64,000 bases of DNA, taken from the NCBI GenBank assembly GCA_017620025.1, contig JAFZRF010000006.1:1-64000 (forward strand), given 5' to 3'. The notes below the pieces were generated by a model. That model saw nothing but the letters and a program-made list of their open reading frames with translations. It searched no databases and was not told the origin of the DNA. Source of the stretch: Ruminococcus sp. GTDB taxonomy: Bacteria; Bacillota; Clostridia; Oscillospirales; Ruminococcaceae. Positions 24,510 through 33,898 of this stretch are shown in pieces. Each line of letters opens with the position of its first letter. Within the stretch, counting starts at the first letter, position 1. Position numbers and translations under genes: made by a program.

Positions 24510-25478
24510 TTAATACCATTCTTCCTTATCCTTTTTTCTGCATTTCAGAATGAATATGACAGTCATGATAAGACCGAATATGGCTGTATAAAAGAGGAAA
24601 GAGCGTATGAAGCTGAATCTCATGACGTAGACATAGGCGTTGTCGTCATATGTCTCAACGTGCTTTGAATAGATGCTTGCAAATCCGTAGCTGTGATTTG
24701 TTTCATAATGTTTACCCTGAGAGAATTCTGCTTTCGGAACAAGATCACTGGCTATCCTGTCAACCTTGCGCTCGCCTTTATAAGCTGTTTTCATCTTATT
24801 GTAAACACCGTAGCCAGTGTAGTGTTTATCGTATTCGTTTTTGATGTAAATATTATCCTTCTCTATGATCTTTCCGTCAGTCGGGAATTCAAAACTTCTG
24901 AGGGCGTTTCCGTTCTCATCAAGTATTGTAAGCTTTGAGGGAGTGACTGTAAAATTGTCGATTGAGTAAGCATCTACTCTTATGGTTGCATCCTTGTTCT
25001 TTTCGAGTTCAGTAAAGAAGTCTGAAGATGAATCAAGCTTAATGAATTCATTGATATCGATCAGGCCGACCGGAGTTTTAACGTAGCTGACACTGATGCC
25101 GGTGTCTTCATAGGCCAATGCGAATATTCCTTTTGAAAATTCATTTGTTATATCTTTCGTAAAGAATATATGAGATTCGTCGATATCAAGATCAGTAAAC
25201 ACAGATAGTTCAAGTAAGCTGTTGTGTGAATTCCATGAATCATCATCCATCACGACACGTAGAATCATAGGCGCAAGTCCGTTAGAATTGTTTTTTTCAT
25301 CTACCTCGTTAATTTTGTATACTATCCTTTTTTCTGCCTGCTTCGAATAACCTATATAAGCGCCATCCATCGAGTTGACAACTAATAATGTACATACTAT
25401 ACTTCCTAAAACATCAACGCTAACAGCGACGGCAAGCATCAATGCGAGCCATAGAGCGGTTCTTTTTACAATTTTCAT
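24510..25478 (-). CDS. Predicted membrane-anchored protein of unknown function
   Basis: A 322-residue protein that I do not recognise. It has one N-terminal membrane helix (about residues 8-32) and another near the C-terminus (about 288-310), followed by a short basic tail. Between them is an extracellular domain of some 250 residues, rich in Asp, Ser and Tyr, with no Cys-rich or catalytic motif. The layout resembles transporters or sensors with a large outer loop, but I will not name a function. AAGGAG is 6 bases before the ATG. It is transcribed alone, diverging from the ECF sigma operon, with a hairpin behind it. Confidence 0.75.
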   Translation of the reverse strand: MKIVKRTALWLALMLAVAVSVDVLGSIVCTLLVVNSMDGAYIGYSKQAEKRIVYKINEVDEKNNSNGLAPMILRVVMDDDSWNSHNSLLELSVFTDLDIDESHIFFTKDITNEFSKGIFALAYEDTGISVSYVKTPVGLIDINEFIKLDSSSDFFTELEKNKDATIRVDAYSIDNFTVTPSKLTILDENGNALRSFEFPTDGKIIEKDNIYIKNEYDKHYTGYGVYNKMKTAYKGERKVDRIASDLVPKAEFSQGKHYETNHSYGFASIYSKHVETYDDNAYVYVMRFSFIRSFLFYTAIFGLIMTVIFILKCRKKDKEEWY

Positions 25479-25873
25479 AGTATTCTCCTTAATTCATATC
25501 ATGTAAGTATCAGTTTTCCGTGAGCAAAGGACAAGTGCACCGGAGAACCATAAAGATTATACCACAGGGCAGAATGAAAATCAAGTCTTGTGCTGAGTCC
25601 GGGTGTTACAGGAGGTGTCAGAAGCTTGATTTTTCCGTTATAATATGTTATACTGTAAACAATGTTTTAGCCGCTTTATGCGGCTAAATGCTTTTATACA
25701 CTAAAGTCAGAAGTGAAAAAGCGGACGTCAGACCCGTCCGCAAAAGTTATTTAGTCCCATAAACGCCTGTAAACAGGCAAACAAAAAAATCTGAAAATTT
25801 TTTTGAAATTTCTTGTAACGAATCCGTACTTCATCCGTCTAACCAACAGAAGCCCGGAAAGGAGGTGTGATGA
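25479..25873. other. Divergent intergenic region with hairpins and ECF promoter
   Basis: Besides the ECF-type promoter at 25814-25842, there is a sigma-A-like promoter on the plus strand, TTGATT (25626-25631)-N17-TATACT (25649-25654). An 8-bp hairpin (25667-25687, TTAGCCGC/GCGGCTAA) follows it at once, then a second GC-rich hairpin near 25717-25739. A short non-coding transcript is possible. No open frame is convincing. Confidence 0.5.
25814..25842 (+). promoter_or_regulatory. ECF-sigma type promoter (probable autoregulation)
   Basis: TGTAAC (25814-25819), 16 bases and CGTCTAA (25836-25842). This is a classical ECF -35/-10 pair of the SigW/SigM style, in front of an ECF sigma gene, so the sigma factor probably drives its own operon. 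Confidence 0.7.
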
Positions 25874-26368
25874 TTGGAAAAGAAGACCGCAGAAAAACTG
25901 TATGAAGCCTGTTACATGAAGGTGTATTCCTATGTGATGACTCTTGCTAAGGACAAGCACGCTGCCGAGGAGATAACTCAGGAGACATTTTTTAAAGCAA
26001 TGACAACTCAGCAGACCTTCCGTGGCGAATCCGAGTGCTTCTCATGGCTGTGCGCCATAGCAAAGAACGCCTTCATTGACCTGACGAGAAAACAGTCAAA
26101 GATCGAGGGGGAACCTGACGAGAGCCTTGCCGATACCGGTACCAATATCGAGCAGAGCATAACCGACCAGGAGACCTCTTTCCGGATACATATGCTGCTT
26201 CACTCTATGGAAGAGCCGTACAGAGAGGTCTTTGAACTCAGAGTTTTCGGGGAACTGTCATTCAGTCAGATAGGAGCTATCTTTCAGAAGACGGAATCCT
26301 GGGCGAGAGTTACCTATCACCGTGCCAGATTAAAGCTTAAGGAAAGGATGGATCATAATGAAATATAA
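25874..26368 (+). CDS. ECF RNA polymerase sigma factor
   Basis: A 164-residue ECF sigma factor. Region 2 is at about residues 8-75 with HAAEEITQETFFKAM and CFSWLCAIAKNAFIDLTRK; region 4 is at about 105-160 with EPYREVFELRVFGELSFSQIGAIF as helix-turn-helix. The start is TTG at 25874, 8 bases behind GGAGGTG (25861-25867); the ATG at 25870 is out of frame. An ECF-like promoter lies 30 bases upstream. The 3' end overlaps the anti-sigma gene by 11 bases. The regulon likely includes this operon. The inducing signal is probably an envelope stress sensed by the downstream membrane protein. Confidence 0.93.
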   Translation: MEKKTAEKLYEACYMKVYSYVMTLAKDKHAAEEITQETFFKAMTTQQTFRGESECFSWLCAIAKNAFIDLTRKQSKIEGEPDESLADTGTNIEQSITDQETSFRIHMLLHSMEEPYREVFELRVFGELSFSQIGAIFQKTESWARVTYHRARLKLKERMDHNEI

Positions 26369-27338
26369 CTGTGAAATGATACGTGATCTGCTGCCGCTGT
26401 ACAAGGATCAGGCGTGCAGCAAAGCAAGCGCCGACATAGTTGAAGAACATCTTGCGGAGTGCAGTGACTGCACTAAGCTGCTTGAGGATATGAACAGCTT
26501 CAACATCGAGGACGCTATCGTGAAAGAACGCAACGAGGTCATAAACACACAGGCAAAGTTCTTCAAGCGCCGCAGTGCGCTGGCAGGAGCGATCATAGGG
26601 GGCTTATTTACGCTGCCTATACTGATATGCCTTATCGTTGACCTTGCATCAGGCTCCGGCCTCAGCTGGTTCTTTATAGTACTGGCTGCGATGCTCATAC
26701 CGGTATCACTGATAGTGGTGCCTCTTATGGTGCCCCGGAACAAGGGACTGTGGACTTTAAGCACCTTTACAGTGAGCCTTCTGGCTCTGCTGGGAGTATG
26801 CTGTATCTACTCCCGCGGAGACTGGTTCCTGACAGCGGCGCTCCCGGTCATCTTCGGACTTTCTGTCGTGTTTACGCCGTTTGTAGTCAGGACAAAGCCC
26901 GTGGCCGAGAAGCTTGGCAATAACAAGCTGCTTGCGGTTGTGTCAGTATACACACTGACCTATGCCGTAATGATGATATGGCTCGGCATAAAGAGCAAGG
27001 ACAGCGCAGGCTTCTTCCGCATGGCCGCAGCCTGCTCATTGCCTGCACTTACATTTATGTGGGGCCTGTTCGCTCTGATACGCCTTCCGAAGTGGAACGG
27101 CTACATCAAGGCAGCCACCTGCATACTCTTCTCAGCACTGCTCTACTTCTTCTCAGATGCCGCAGTAATGGCTATACTGGGAATGAAGCCTGAGCTTCCG
27201 AAGTTCGCAATGGACTTCTCAACATCATACGGTATCAATAACAGCGTAAGCTGGATTGTACTTATCGCCGGCGCTGCACTTGCAGCAGTCATGGCAATTA
27301 TAGGATTTACCAGAAAAAACAGGGGGAACGTAAAATGA
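26358..27338 (+). CDS. Zinc-finger anti-sigma factor with membrane domain
   Basis: A 326-residue anti-sigma protein. The N-terminus is a zf-HC2 anti-sigma zinc finger with CEMIRDLLPLYKD and the metal motif EEHLAECSDC (His-x3-Cys-x2-Cys). A polytopic membrane part of eight or so helices follows, in place of the usual single helix plus sensor domain. It should hold the ECF sigma factor at the membrane until a signal releases it. It overlaps the sigma gene by 11 bases and the next lipoprotein gene by 4 bases (ATGA), so the three are translated together. Confidence 0.9.
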   Translation: MKYNCEMIRDLLPLYKDQACSKASADIVEEHLAECSDCTKLLEDMNSFNIEDAIVKERNEVINTQAKFFKRRSALAGAIIGGLFTLPILICLIVDLASGSGLSWFFIVLAAMLIPVSLIVVPLMVPRNKGLWTLSTFTVSLLALLGVCCIYSRGDWFLTAALPVIFGLSVVFTPFVVRTKPVAEKLGNNKLLAVVSVYTLTYAVMMIWLGIKSKDSAGFFRMAAACSLPALTFMWGLFALIRLPKWNGYIKAATCILFSALLYFFSDAAVMAILGMKPELPKFAMDFSTSYGINNSVSWIVLIAGAALAAVMAIIGFTRKNRGNVK

Positions 27339-28270
27339 AAACAGCAAAGAAGATAACAGCAGCAATGACAGCAATCGTAATGCTCGGCAGCCTCGGAAGC
27401 TGCATGAGCTTCAACATGGGAAACCAGTATGCCAATGCAGATAAATACACAGCAGGAAACCGTGACTTCACCGAAAAGATAAACAATATCGATATAGACT
27501 GGTCATCCGGTTCAGTAGATGTGGAGTATCAGGAAGGCGGCAAGTTCAGCGTTACAGAGACCAGTGACAAGTCGCTCAGGGAAGAGGAGCAGGTGCACAC
27601 CTGGCTTGATGGTGATACGCTGAGGATTCAGTTCTGCAAATCAGGAACAGTGATCAACGGCAACGTAAACAAGAAGCTCTCCGTAAAGATACCTAAGGAT
27701 ACATCACTCAGCTCACTCGATCTTGACGGCGCTTCATGCGAATATATCTTCGACAGCATTTCAGCTGATTCTATCGACGTAGATATAGCCTCCGGCGACG
27801 GCAATCTGAAGGACTGCTCGGCAAAGACATTCAAGATCGATTCTTCATCTGGTGATCTTGTTATGTCACAGAAGGGAAGTGCAGACAGCATAGAGACAGA
27901 TTCAGCATCAGGCGGAGTAGTGATAACTGCTGAGAATGTAGGAACTATCGACTGCGGTTCTGCATCAGGCAAGATCGATATAACAGCATCGGAGATGAAC
28001 AGCTTCAGGGCAAGCACCTCAAGCGGTACAGTAACAGCTTCTTTGTCAGCAATGCCTGAGAACATAAAAATCAGTTCGGCATCCGGAGATGTGGGTCTGA
28101 CTCTTCCGGAAAAAGCTGATTTCACTCTGGATTATGATACAGCTTCCGGAGATCTTGATTCAACTCTCGCCATGAAGAAGGACGGAGATAATTACATAAG
28201 CGGAAGCGGAAAGAACAAAATGGAGATAGATACATCATCCGGTGATGTGACTATCAAGACGGCTTCATAA
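27335..28270 (+). CDS. DUF4097 family lipoprotein
   Basis: A 311-residue exported protein. The leader ends in SLGSC, a fair lipobox, so it is probably lipid-anchored. The mature part is a DUF4097 beta-helix: repeating strands with S-(A/S)-SGD/G turns (for example DIASGDGNL, DSSSGDLV, SSASGDVGL, DTSSGDVTI), each turn about 20-25 residues. DUF4097 proteins have no fixed function but are often encoded with ECF sigma or LiaF-like stress systems. It overlaps the anti-sigma gene by 4 bases. A second DUF4097-like protein is encoded at 45165-46049 in the rib operon. Confidence 0.85.
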   Translation: MKTAKKITAAMTAIVMLGSLGSCMSFNMGNQYANADKYTAGNRDFTEKINNIDIDWSSGSVDVEYQEGGKFSVTETSDKSLREEEQVHTWLDGDTLRIQFCKSGTVINGNVNKKLSVKIPKDTSLSSLDLDGASCEYIFDSISADSIDVDIASGDGNLKDCSAKTFKIDSSSGDLVMSQKGSADSIETDSASGGVVITAENVGTIDCGSASGKIDITASEMNSFRASTSSGTVTASLSAMPENIKISSASGDVGLTLPEKADFTLDYDTASGDLDSTLAMKKDGDNYISGSGKNKMEIDTSSGDVTIKTAS

Positions 28271-28332
28271 TATCTAACATTCAGGCAGATAGTTATCCGA
28301 GAATACAGCCTTTCAATATACCATACTTTTAT

Positions 28333-28508
28333 CAGGGGACGCCTTCACTTGCAAGGCGTCCCCTCTTCCAAAACAGTCCCTCGGACTGTTTTGGAATTCA
28401 CCCCTTGCGAAGCGCCCTGCGGATAAATGCGGGACTCTGTCCCGCACCCTGCCAGAGGCGCTGCCTCTGGACTCCGCTAAAGGGGCACAGCCCCTTTAGA
28501 ATCCCAAA
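28333..28508 (+). repeat. 176-bp multi-hairpin repeat, copy 1
   Basis: A string of perfect or near-perfect hairpins: GGGGACGCCTT/AAGGCGTCCCC, CAAAACAGTCC/GGACTGTTTTG, GCGGGAC/GTCCCGC, CCAGAGGC/GCCTCTGG and CTAAAGGGGC/GCCCCTTTAG. The same element, inverted, lies at 39804-39980. The few differences I can see by eye fall mainly in loops. It has no open frame and no visible target-site duplication. It looks like an interspersed, non-coding, structured repeat and may double as a terminator for the ECF operon. Confidence 0.85.
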
Positions 28509-28541
28509 CCAGAGGTGACTTATATGCTGTCAGCTGCCCTC

Positions 28542-28570
28542 TTTACATTTTGTGTCAGGTGTGATATAAT
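28542..28570 (+). promoter_or_regulatory. Promoter of the GyrI-like gene
   Basis: TTTACA (28542-28547), 17 bases and TATAAT (28565-28570). It fixes the start codon at 28602. Confidence 0.75.
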
Positions 28571-28601
28571 GTTACTATACTTCAGCCAAGGAGGGAAGAT
28601 A

Positions 28602-29234
28602 ATGGCATTTGACTATAAAAAAGAATACAAGGATTTCTACGCACCAAAAAACAAACCAAGCATCATAACTGTCCCTGCGATGAATTATATCGCTGTCCGA
28701 GGAGAAGGCGACCCGAATGCTGAGGAGGGCGATTACAAGAAGTCGATAGAGCTGCTGTACGCAGTTGCTTACACGCTGAAAATGAGCAAGAAGAGCTGCC
28801 GGCAGATCGAGGGATTCTTCGATTATGTCGTACCGCCGCTCGAAGGCTTCTGGTGGCAGGAAGATACGGAAGGTATCGACTACGGCCGTAAACAGGACTT
28901 CAAATGGATCTCCGTCATACGCCTTCCCGACTTCATTACCAGGGAGGACTTTGAATGGGCGGTCGGTGAGGCTGAGAGAAAGAAGAAGATAGATCCTTCA
29001 AAGATCGAATTCCTTGAATACGATGAGGGGCTTTGCGTTCAGTGTATGCATATAGGACCATATGACGAGGAGCCGGCTACGGTTGAGCTTATGCATGAAT
29101 TCATGGAAAGTCAGGGCTATACTCTCGATATCACAGACAAGCGTATGCATCATGAGATCTATCTCAGCGATGCAAGGAAAACCGTTCCCGAAAAGCTCAG
29201 GACCGTTATCCGCCATCCCATAAAGAAGGTATAG
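28602..29234 (+). CDS. GyrI-like small-molecule-binding protein
   Basis: A 210-residue GyrI-like protein. The fold is a duplicated strand-helix-strand-strand unit, as in the ligand-binding part of transcription factors such as BmrR or SoxS relatives. Matches include PAMNYIAVRGEGDPN, YAVAYTLKM, DFKWISVIRLPDF and QCMHIGPYDEEPATVELMHEFM near the end. There is no DNA-binding domain, so it is probably a stand-alone sequestering or hydrolysing protein for drug-like molecules. The start at 28602 follows AAGGAGGG (28588-28595); the upstream part of the open frame is the promoter. A terminator follows at 29254-29302. Confidence 0.82.
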   Translation: MAFDYKKEYKDFYAPKNKPSIITVPAMNYIAVRGEGDPNAEEGDYKKSIELLYAVAYTLKMSKKSCRQIEGFFDYVVPPLEGFWWQEDTEGIDYGRKQDFKWISVIRLPDFITREDFEWAVGEAERKKKIDPSKIEFLEYDEGLCVQCMHIGPYDEEPATVELMHEFMESQGYTLDITDKRMHHEIYLSDARKTVPEKLRTVIRHPIKKV

Positions 29235-29253
29235 GACGTAATAATCACAAAGA

Positions 29254-29312
29254 AAACAGAGCAGGCAGATGTCAGTCATAGTGATATCTGCCTGTTCTGT
29301 TTATTTATTTTA
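29254..29312 (+). terminator. Rho-independent terminator
   Basis: AAACAGAGCAGGCAGAT (29254-29270) pairs with ATCTGCCTGTTCTGTTT (29286-29302) with one wobble, followed by ATTTATTTTA. Confidence 0.85.
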
Positions 29313-29384
29313 GTTTATGCAGTCGTAATTCTTTTAGAATTTGTCAGGTTGCAAAAAATATCTGTTAATATTTGATGAAATCTA

Positions 29385-29413
29385 TTGAAAGTCTCAATAA
29401 AACATGGTATAAT
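29385..29413 (+). promoter_or_regulatory. Promoter of the signalling cluster, with structured leader
   Basis: TTGAAA (29385-29390), 17 bases and TATAAT (29408-29413). The leader of about 110 bases (29420-29532) has two small hairpins, CCGG/CCGG near 29435-29462 and GGCAGC/GCTGCC near 29485-29511. It does not match the c-di-GMP riboswitch consensus. Confidence 0.7.
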
Positions 29414-29532
29414 ATCTATATTGAAAAACAGTGTCCGGTGCAGGGTGTTCAATGGCTCCGGATATGATAACTGAAACAGAAAAAGGCAGCAGCGGTCTTT
29501 AAAAGCTGCCTGACGAAACGGAGGGTTCGATT

Positions 29533-31281
29533 ATGACATTCCATATCATGATCGTTGACGATGACAGTGCTAATCTGAGGACAGCCGGTCATATCCTCAG
29601 CAGGAACAATATGCGTGTGACGGCGCTGGGTTCGGGAAAAGAGCTGCTCGACAGGGTTAAAAACAGCGAGCTTCCCGATCTGATACTGCTCGATATAAAG
29701 ATGCCGGAGATGGACGGATTCGAGACCCTTAAACGTCTTCGCATCCTTGAAAACGAGCTTGGTATCGGCGAGATACCTGTCGTCTTCCTGACAGCCGATG
29801 ATACGGCGGATACCGAAAATCAGGGACTTGAAGCCGGTGTATCGGATTATATCCGCAAGCCCTTTGATCCGAATATCCTCCTGAGGCGTGTACATAACAT
29901 TGTATCAAAGGAGAAGCGCCTACATACACTGAGGAATGAAGCTGACACGGATAAGCTGACTGGTTTCCTCAACAAGGCAGCATTTGCAAGAGCAGCTTCG
30001 GGACTTTGCTCCTCCGATCTCGGTTCATTACTCATGGTGGATCTTGATTCCTTCAAGCTGGTCAATGACCTGTTCGGACATAAGATGGGTGATAATGTAC
30101 TTATCTCTTTTTCAGACATACTGCGTGAGACAGTTCCTGAAGGAAGCACCATTGGAAGGCTCGGCGGTGACGAGTTCGCAGTGTTTGTCAGCGGCCTGAG
30201 CGATGCAGCCGGCATATCTGAGATAACACGGCAGCTGAACGAAAAGCTGCTTGACAGAGCAAAGGAGCTGATGGGGGAGGATATGGGCATCCCTCTCGGT
30301 GTGTCTGTCGGAGCGGTCTTTGTTCCTGTACACGGCGATGATTATGAAGAGCTGCTCCGGCTTGCTGACAAGGCGCTTTATGTTGTCAAGAAGAACGGCA
30401 AGCACAGCTGTTCGGTATATATGGCAGATGCGGATTCTGAGGAAGCACTCCAGGCTTCTGTACACAGCATAAGCCGTATCTCGGAGATACTCGGTGAGCG
30501 TTCGATACCGAACATGGCACTTCAGCTCGACAAGGATTCCTTCGCATATGTCTACCGCTACATCATGCGGTATATCATGAGAAACCAGCGCAGCCTCTAC
30601 AAGGTACTCTTTACTCTGAGGGCTGAGGAAGGCATTGATGAGCACAGCTACAAGGAATACTGCGATATGTTCGGCAGTCATATCCGTGAGAACCTCAGGA
30701 AGACGGATATACTCATGCGAAACCGTTTCAACCAGTATTTCGTGATACTTACAGATATACGTGAACAGGATATCGATATCGTTACAGGGAACCTTAAAAG
30801 AAAATGGGAGCTCAGCGGCGGAAAGGGACTTGTTATCACCTACGAGACCGAGTTCGTCAGCATATACAGAGGAATGAAACAGGAAACAGGCGGAATACGG
30901 ATAGCCCTTGCTGATGACGATGACACAAACCTCAGACTTATAGGCGGTATACTCAGCAAGGCAGGCTTCCATGTATCAGCTGTCCGCTCCGGTCAGGCTC
31001 TTGTCAGATATCTCACCGACCATACTCCGGATCTTATTCTTCTTGATGTACAGATGCCGGAGATGGACGGATTTGAGACGATAAAGAAGATTAGGGAAAT
31101 AAAGAGCGCAGAGTCTGTGCCGGTCGTATTTCTTACGGCGCAGGAGGATGAAGAGACGGAGCGTAAAGGGCTGGCACTCGGTGCTGAGGATTTCATACGA
31201 AAGCCATTCGTTCCCGACCTTCTGATAAAGAGGATCGAACGAATAACCGAGCTCGCAAGATTCAGGAAGAATGCCCGCTGA
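29533..31281 (+). CDS. REC-GGDEF-REC response regulator / diguanylate cyclase
   Basis: A 582-residue regulator. REC1 is at about residues 1-125 with phosphoacceptor Asp54 in LILLDIKMPEMDG. A GGDEF domain follows (about 135-300) with an intact GGDEF at 211-215, so diguanylate cyclase activity is likely. The usual inhibitory-site RxxD before it is absent (PEGS instead). A region of about 150 residues (300-450) looks like a second, degenerate GGDEF-type fold. REC2 is at about 455-582 with Asp505 in LILLDVQMPEMDG. Two receivers could let two kinases act on one cyclase. It starts the cluster; the next gene is 24 bases on. GGAGGG precedes the ATG. Confidence 0.9.
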   Translation: MTFHIMIVDDDSANLRTAGHILSRNNMRVTALGSGKELLDRVKNSELPDLILLDIKMPEMDGFETLKRLRILENELGIGEIPVVFLTADDTADTENQGLEAGVSDYIRKPFDPNILLRRVHNIVSKEKRLHTLRNEADTDKLTGFLNKAAFARAASGLCSSDLGSLLMVDLDSFKLVNDLFGHKMGDNVLISFSDILRETVPEGSTIGRLGGDEFAVFVSGLSDAAGISEITRQLNEKLLDRAKELMGEDMGIPLGVSVGAVFVPVHGDDYEELLRLADKALYVVKKNGKHSCSVYMADADSEEALQASVHSISRISEILGERSIPNMALQLDKDSFAYVYRYIMRYIMRNQRSLYKVLFTLRAEEGIDEHSYKEYCDMFGSHIRENLRKTDILMRNRFNQYFVILTDIREQDIDIVTGNLKRKWELSGGKGLVITYETEFVSIYRGMKQETGGIRIALADDDDTNLRLIGGILSKAGFHVSAVRSGQALVRYLTDHTPDLILLDVQMPEMDGFETIKKIREIKSAESVPVVFLTAQEDEETERKGLALGAEDFIRKPFVPDLLIKRIERITELARFRKNAR

Positions 31282-31305
31282 GGTTTCCGGAAGAGGAGCA
31301 ATACA

Positions 31306-33897
31306 ATGAAGCATATTGAAAAGAATGATCTGTTCCAGGCGTCGCAGCTGACGATCCTGCTGAGCTATACGGTATTCTCTGTGATACTCATCGGCGAATC
31401 ATTCCTTATGTCATGGGAGATATGGCCTCTTGTCACAGTTGTGATTGGTATAGTTGTATGCTGGATGCTGCATATAAGACAGACGCTTTCGGAAAAGCAC
31501 AGGATATGGGTGTACTCGGCTTTCATATCCTTCACCTTTTTCTTCTACGGCGCACACAGGACAAGTGTATTTGATACAGTTGCAGTAATGTCCGTAGTGC
31601 TGATACTCTATACTATGTCATGTATAAAGCCTCTGATCACCTTCCTGCAATTCCTGTATTACATCACGCTCGGATACGGTATTATGATAATATCGAGGGA
31701 GGGTGAGAGCTTTGATGCGCTTATGGTATCCCGTCTTGTCCTGCATTTTGCTGTCATTACCGCTATAAGCATCATATCGAGGAAGACGATAGACAAGTGG
31801 CTTGATGTGCTCGATCATTCGCATGACGAGATCGACAAGCTGACGGATGCAACGGACAGACTGAACGACTTCCTTGCAAATGTATCGCACGAGACACGCA
31901 CCCCCATAAATGCGATCATCGGTCTGACGGGCATCAGCATAGATGAAGAGACGAACGAGGAAAGACGTGCCAACCTGATATCCGTCAGGGATGCAGGAAG
32001 AAGAGTTGCCGAGCAGATAAGCGATATACTGGATTTCACTGAGATAGACAGAAAGAACCTTACAAACAACTATGAGGACTATATGCTGTCCTCTGTACTG
32101 AATGACCTTGTTGAGGAGATCCGTCCGTACAAGCCGAAGGAGATAGAGCTTGTCATAGACGTCGATCCTGCTATACCTTCTGTCATGAATTCGGATATTG
32201 CAAAGCTCAGGAAGATACTCCGCCATCTTATCATAAACGGCATCAAGTATACTCCGAAGGGCGGTGTCTATGTCAGACTGTATACGATCAAGGAGGAGTA
32301 CGGCGTCAACCTTGTGATCAGAGTTACCGATACCGGTATCGGTATGACGGAGGAAGAGCTTGAAAGAGTCTTTGAGCGGTACTATCAGGCGGATTCAGGC
32401 AGGGCAAGACACGGAAGCGGTCTCGGACTCGGCATGACGATAGTATCCGGCTTCACAGCTTCTCTCGGCGGATTCGTTACCGCAAAGAGCAAGCCGGGTG
32501 AGGGCACTACCATAAGCGTGAGTCTGCCTCAGAAGGTGGTTGAGGATTCAAGCTGTATGTCCCTTAACAAACCGGAAAAGCTCTGTCTCGGAGCATTCCT
32601 TCAGCTTGACAAGTATGAGGATCCCCACGTACGTGAATACTACAATATGATGATACACAATATCGTTCGTGGCTTCGGCATACATATGCACCGTGTTGAG
32701 AATGTTGCCAACCTAAGAAAGCTCATCGCCTCCGTCAAGCTGACCCACCTTTTCATTGCTGAGGAGGAGTACATGAGCGCCCCGGATCTTATCGAGTCGC
32801 TTGCCTCTGAAATGATCACGGTTGTCGTTGCAAATGACGATTTCGTGCTTCCGCCCGGATCAAAGGCAAGGATAATGGTTAAGCCCTTCTATTGCTTCCC
32901 GGTTGCTGCTGTACTCAATACAGATCCTGATTCGGAGATGCACGAGGAAAATGTGAGCTTCCCGGGTGTAAGAGCCCTTGTAGTCGATGATGAGCCGATG
33001 AATCTTATCGTTGCGCAGAACATCCTCAGACGCTACGGAATGAAGGTCACGACTGCAGCCTCGGGAGATGAATCCGTGGAGCTTTGCAGGGAGAATAATT
33101 TCGATATAGTATTCATGGATCATATGATGCCGGGAATGGACGGAATCGAAGCCATGAAGCTGATACGTGCCAACAGCAAGGACAACAGGGAGATGCCGAT
33201 AGTTGCGCTTACTGCAAATGCTGTAAGTACTGCACGTGAGACCTTCCTGTCCGTTGGTTTTGACGGCTTTGTAAGCAAGCCCATAGAGCTTATGGATCTT
33301 GAACGTGTACTGAGGAGGGTGCTGCCTAAGGCACTTATCGTTTCAGATACAAAGCCTGCTGCTGACAGAACCGACGACAATACTGAAAAGCCGTCCGTGG
33401 CAGAAGCAGAGGATAAGCCGAAGACAGACGCAGATAAACTCAGCCGTCTGTCGGGGGCGGGTATTGACACCGTTCAGGGAATGAGATACTGCGGCGACGA
33501 GGAGGAGTTCTATATCTCCATGCTGCTCCAGTTTGCAGAGGGCGTTAAGGAGAAGAAGAACAGTATGCAGGGATACTTTGAAAAGAAGGATCTCGGAAAC
33601 TATGAGATACTTGTTCATTCTCTGAAAAGCAATCTTAAGATGATAGGCTGTGAGAGTGTGTCAGAGCGGGCGAAGGAGCTTGAGTTTGCGGCAAAGGACG
33701 GCAATTATAAGCTTATCTCGGAAAAGCATGAGGAGCTTATGACAGACTGTCTCAATCTTTCTGCAGTTATACTTGATATCTGCGGTGAGGCTGAGGGTAC
33801 CTCTGACAAGAATGAGGAGGTAACGGAATTCTTACCGGAGAGCCCTGCTGACGATGATGAAGTGATGGAATTTGAGCCTTACGGAGAGGAGCAATGA
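31306..33897 (+). CDS. Hybrid sensor histidine kinase with REC and HPt domains
   Basis: An 863-residue hybrid kinase. It has six or so membrane helices (about 18-165) and no large outer domain. HisKA follows with phospho-His195 in NVSHETRTPIN, then HATPase with DTGIGMTEEELERVFERYY and GSGLGLGMTIVSG. A spacer domain of about 120 residues resembling a degenerate receiver comes before a true REC with Asp605 in IVFMDHMMPGMDG. An HPt domain near residues 720-820 has His771 in LVHSLKSNLKMIG. The full phosphorelay is thus in one protein. It sits between the REC-GGDEF-REC gene (24 bases) and the second kinase (1 base). Confidence 0.92.
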   Translation: MKHIEKNDLFQASQLTILLSYTVFSVILIGESFLMSWEIWPLVTVVIGIVVCWMLHIRQTLSEKHRIWVYSAFISFTFFFYGAHRTSVFDTVAVMSVVLILYTMSCIKPLITFLQFLYYITLGYGIMIISREGESFDALMVSRLVLHFAVITAISIISRKTIDKWLDVLDHSHDEIDKLTDATDRLNDFLANVSHETRTPINAIIGLTGISIDEETNEERRANLISVRDAGRRVAEQISDILDFTEIDRKNLTNNYEDYMLSSVLNDLVEEIRPYKPKEIELVIDVDPAIPSVMNSDIAKLRKILRHLIINGIKYTPKGGVYVRLYTIKEEYGVNLVIRVTDTGIGMTEEELERVFERYYQADSGRARHGSGLGLGMTIVSGFTASLGGFVTAKSKPGEGTTISVSLPQKVVEDSSCMSLNKPEKLCLGAFLQLDKYEDPHVREYYNMMIHNIVRGFGIHMHRVENVANLRKLIASVKLTHLFIAEEEYMSAPDLIESLASEMITVVVANDDFVLPPGSKARIMVKPFYCFPVAAVLNTDPDSEMHEENVSFPGVRALVVDDEPMNLIVAQNILRRYGMKVTTAASGDESVELCRENNFDIVFMDHMMPGMDGIEAMKLIRANSKDNREMPIVALTANAVSTARETFLSVGFDGFVSKPIELMDLERVLRRVLPKALIVSDTKPAADRTDDNTEKPSVAEAEDKPKTDADKLSRLSGAGIDTVQGMRYCGDEEEFYISMLLQFAEGVKEKKNSMQGYFEKKDLGNYEILVHSLKSNLKMIGCESVSERAKELEFAAKDGNYKLISEKHEELMTDCLNLSAVILDICGEAEGTSDKNEEVTEFLPESPADDDEVMEFEPYGEEQ

Positions 33898-33898
33898 T

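Larger units (their letters stand above)
28271..28601. other. Intergenic region with repeat copy 1 and GyrI promoter
   Basis: It contains the 176-bp multi-hairpin repeat (28333-28508) and then a promoter at 28542-28570. No gene is present. Confidence 0.7.

Noticed and set aside
29420..29532. A c-di-GMP riboswitch in the leader of the REC-GGDEF-REC gene
   Set aside because: Two hairpins are present, but the conserved core of the GEMM classes is missing.
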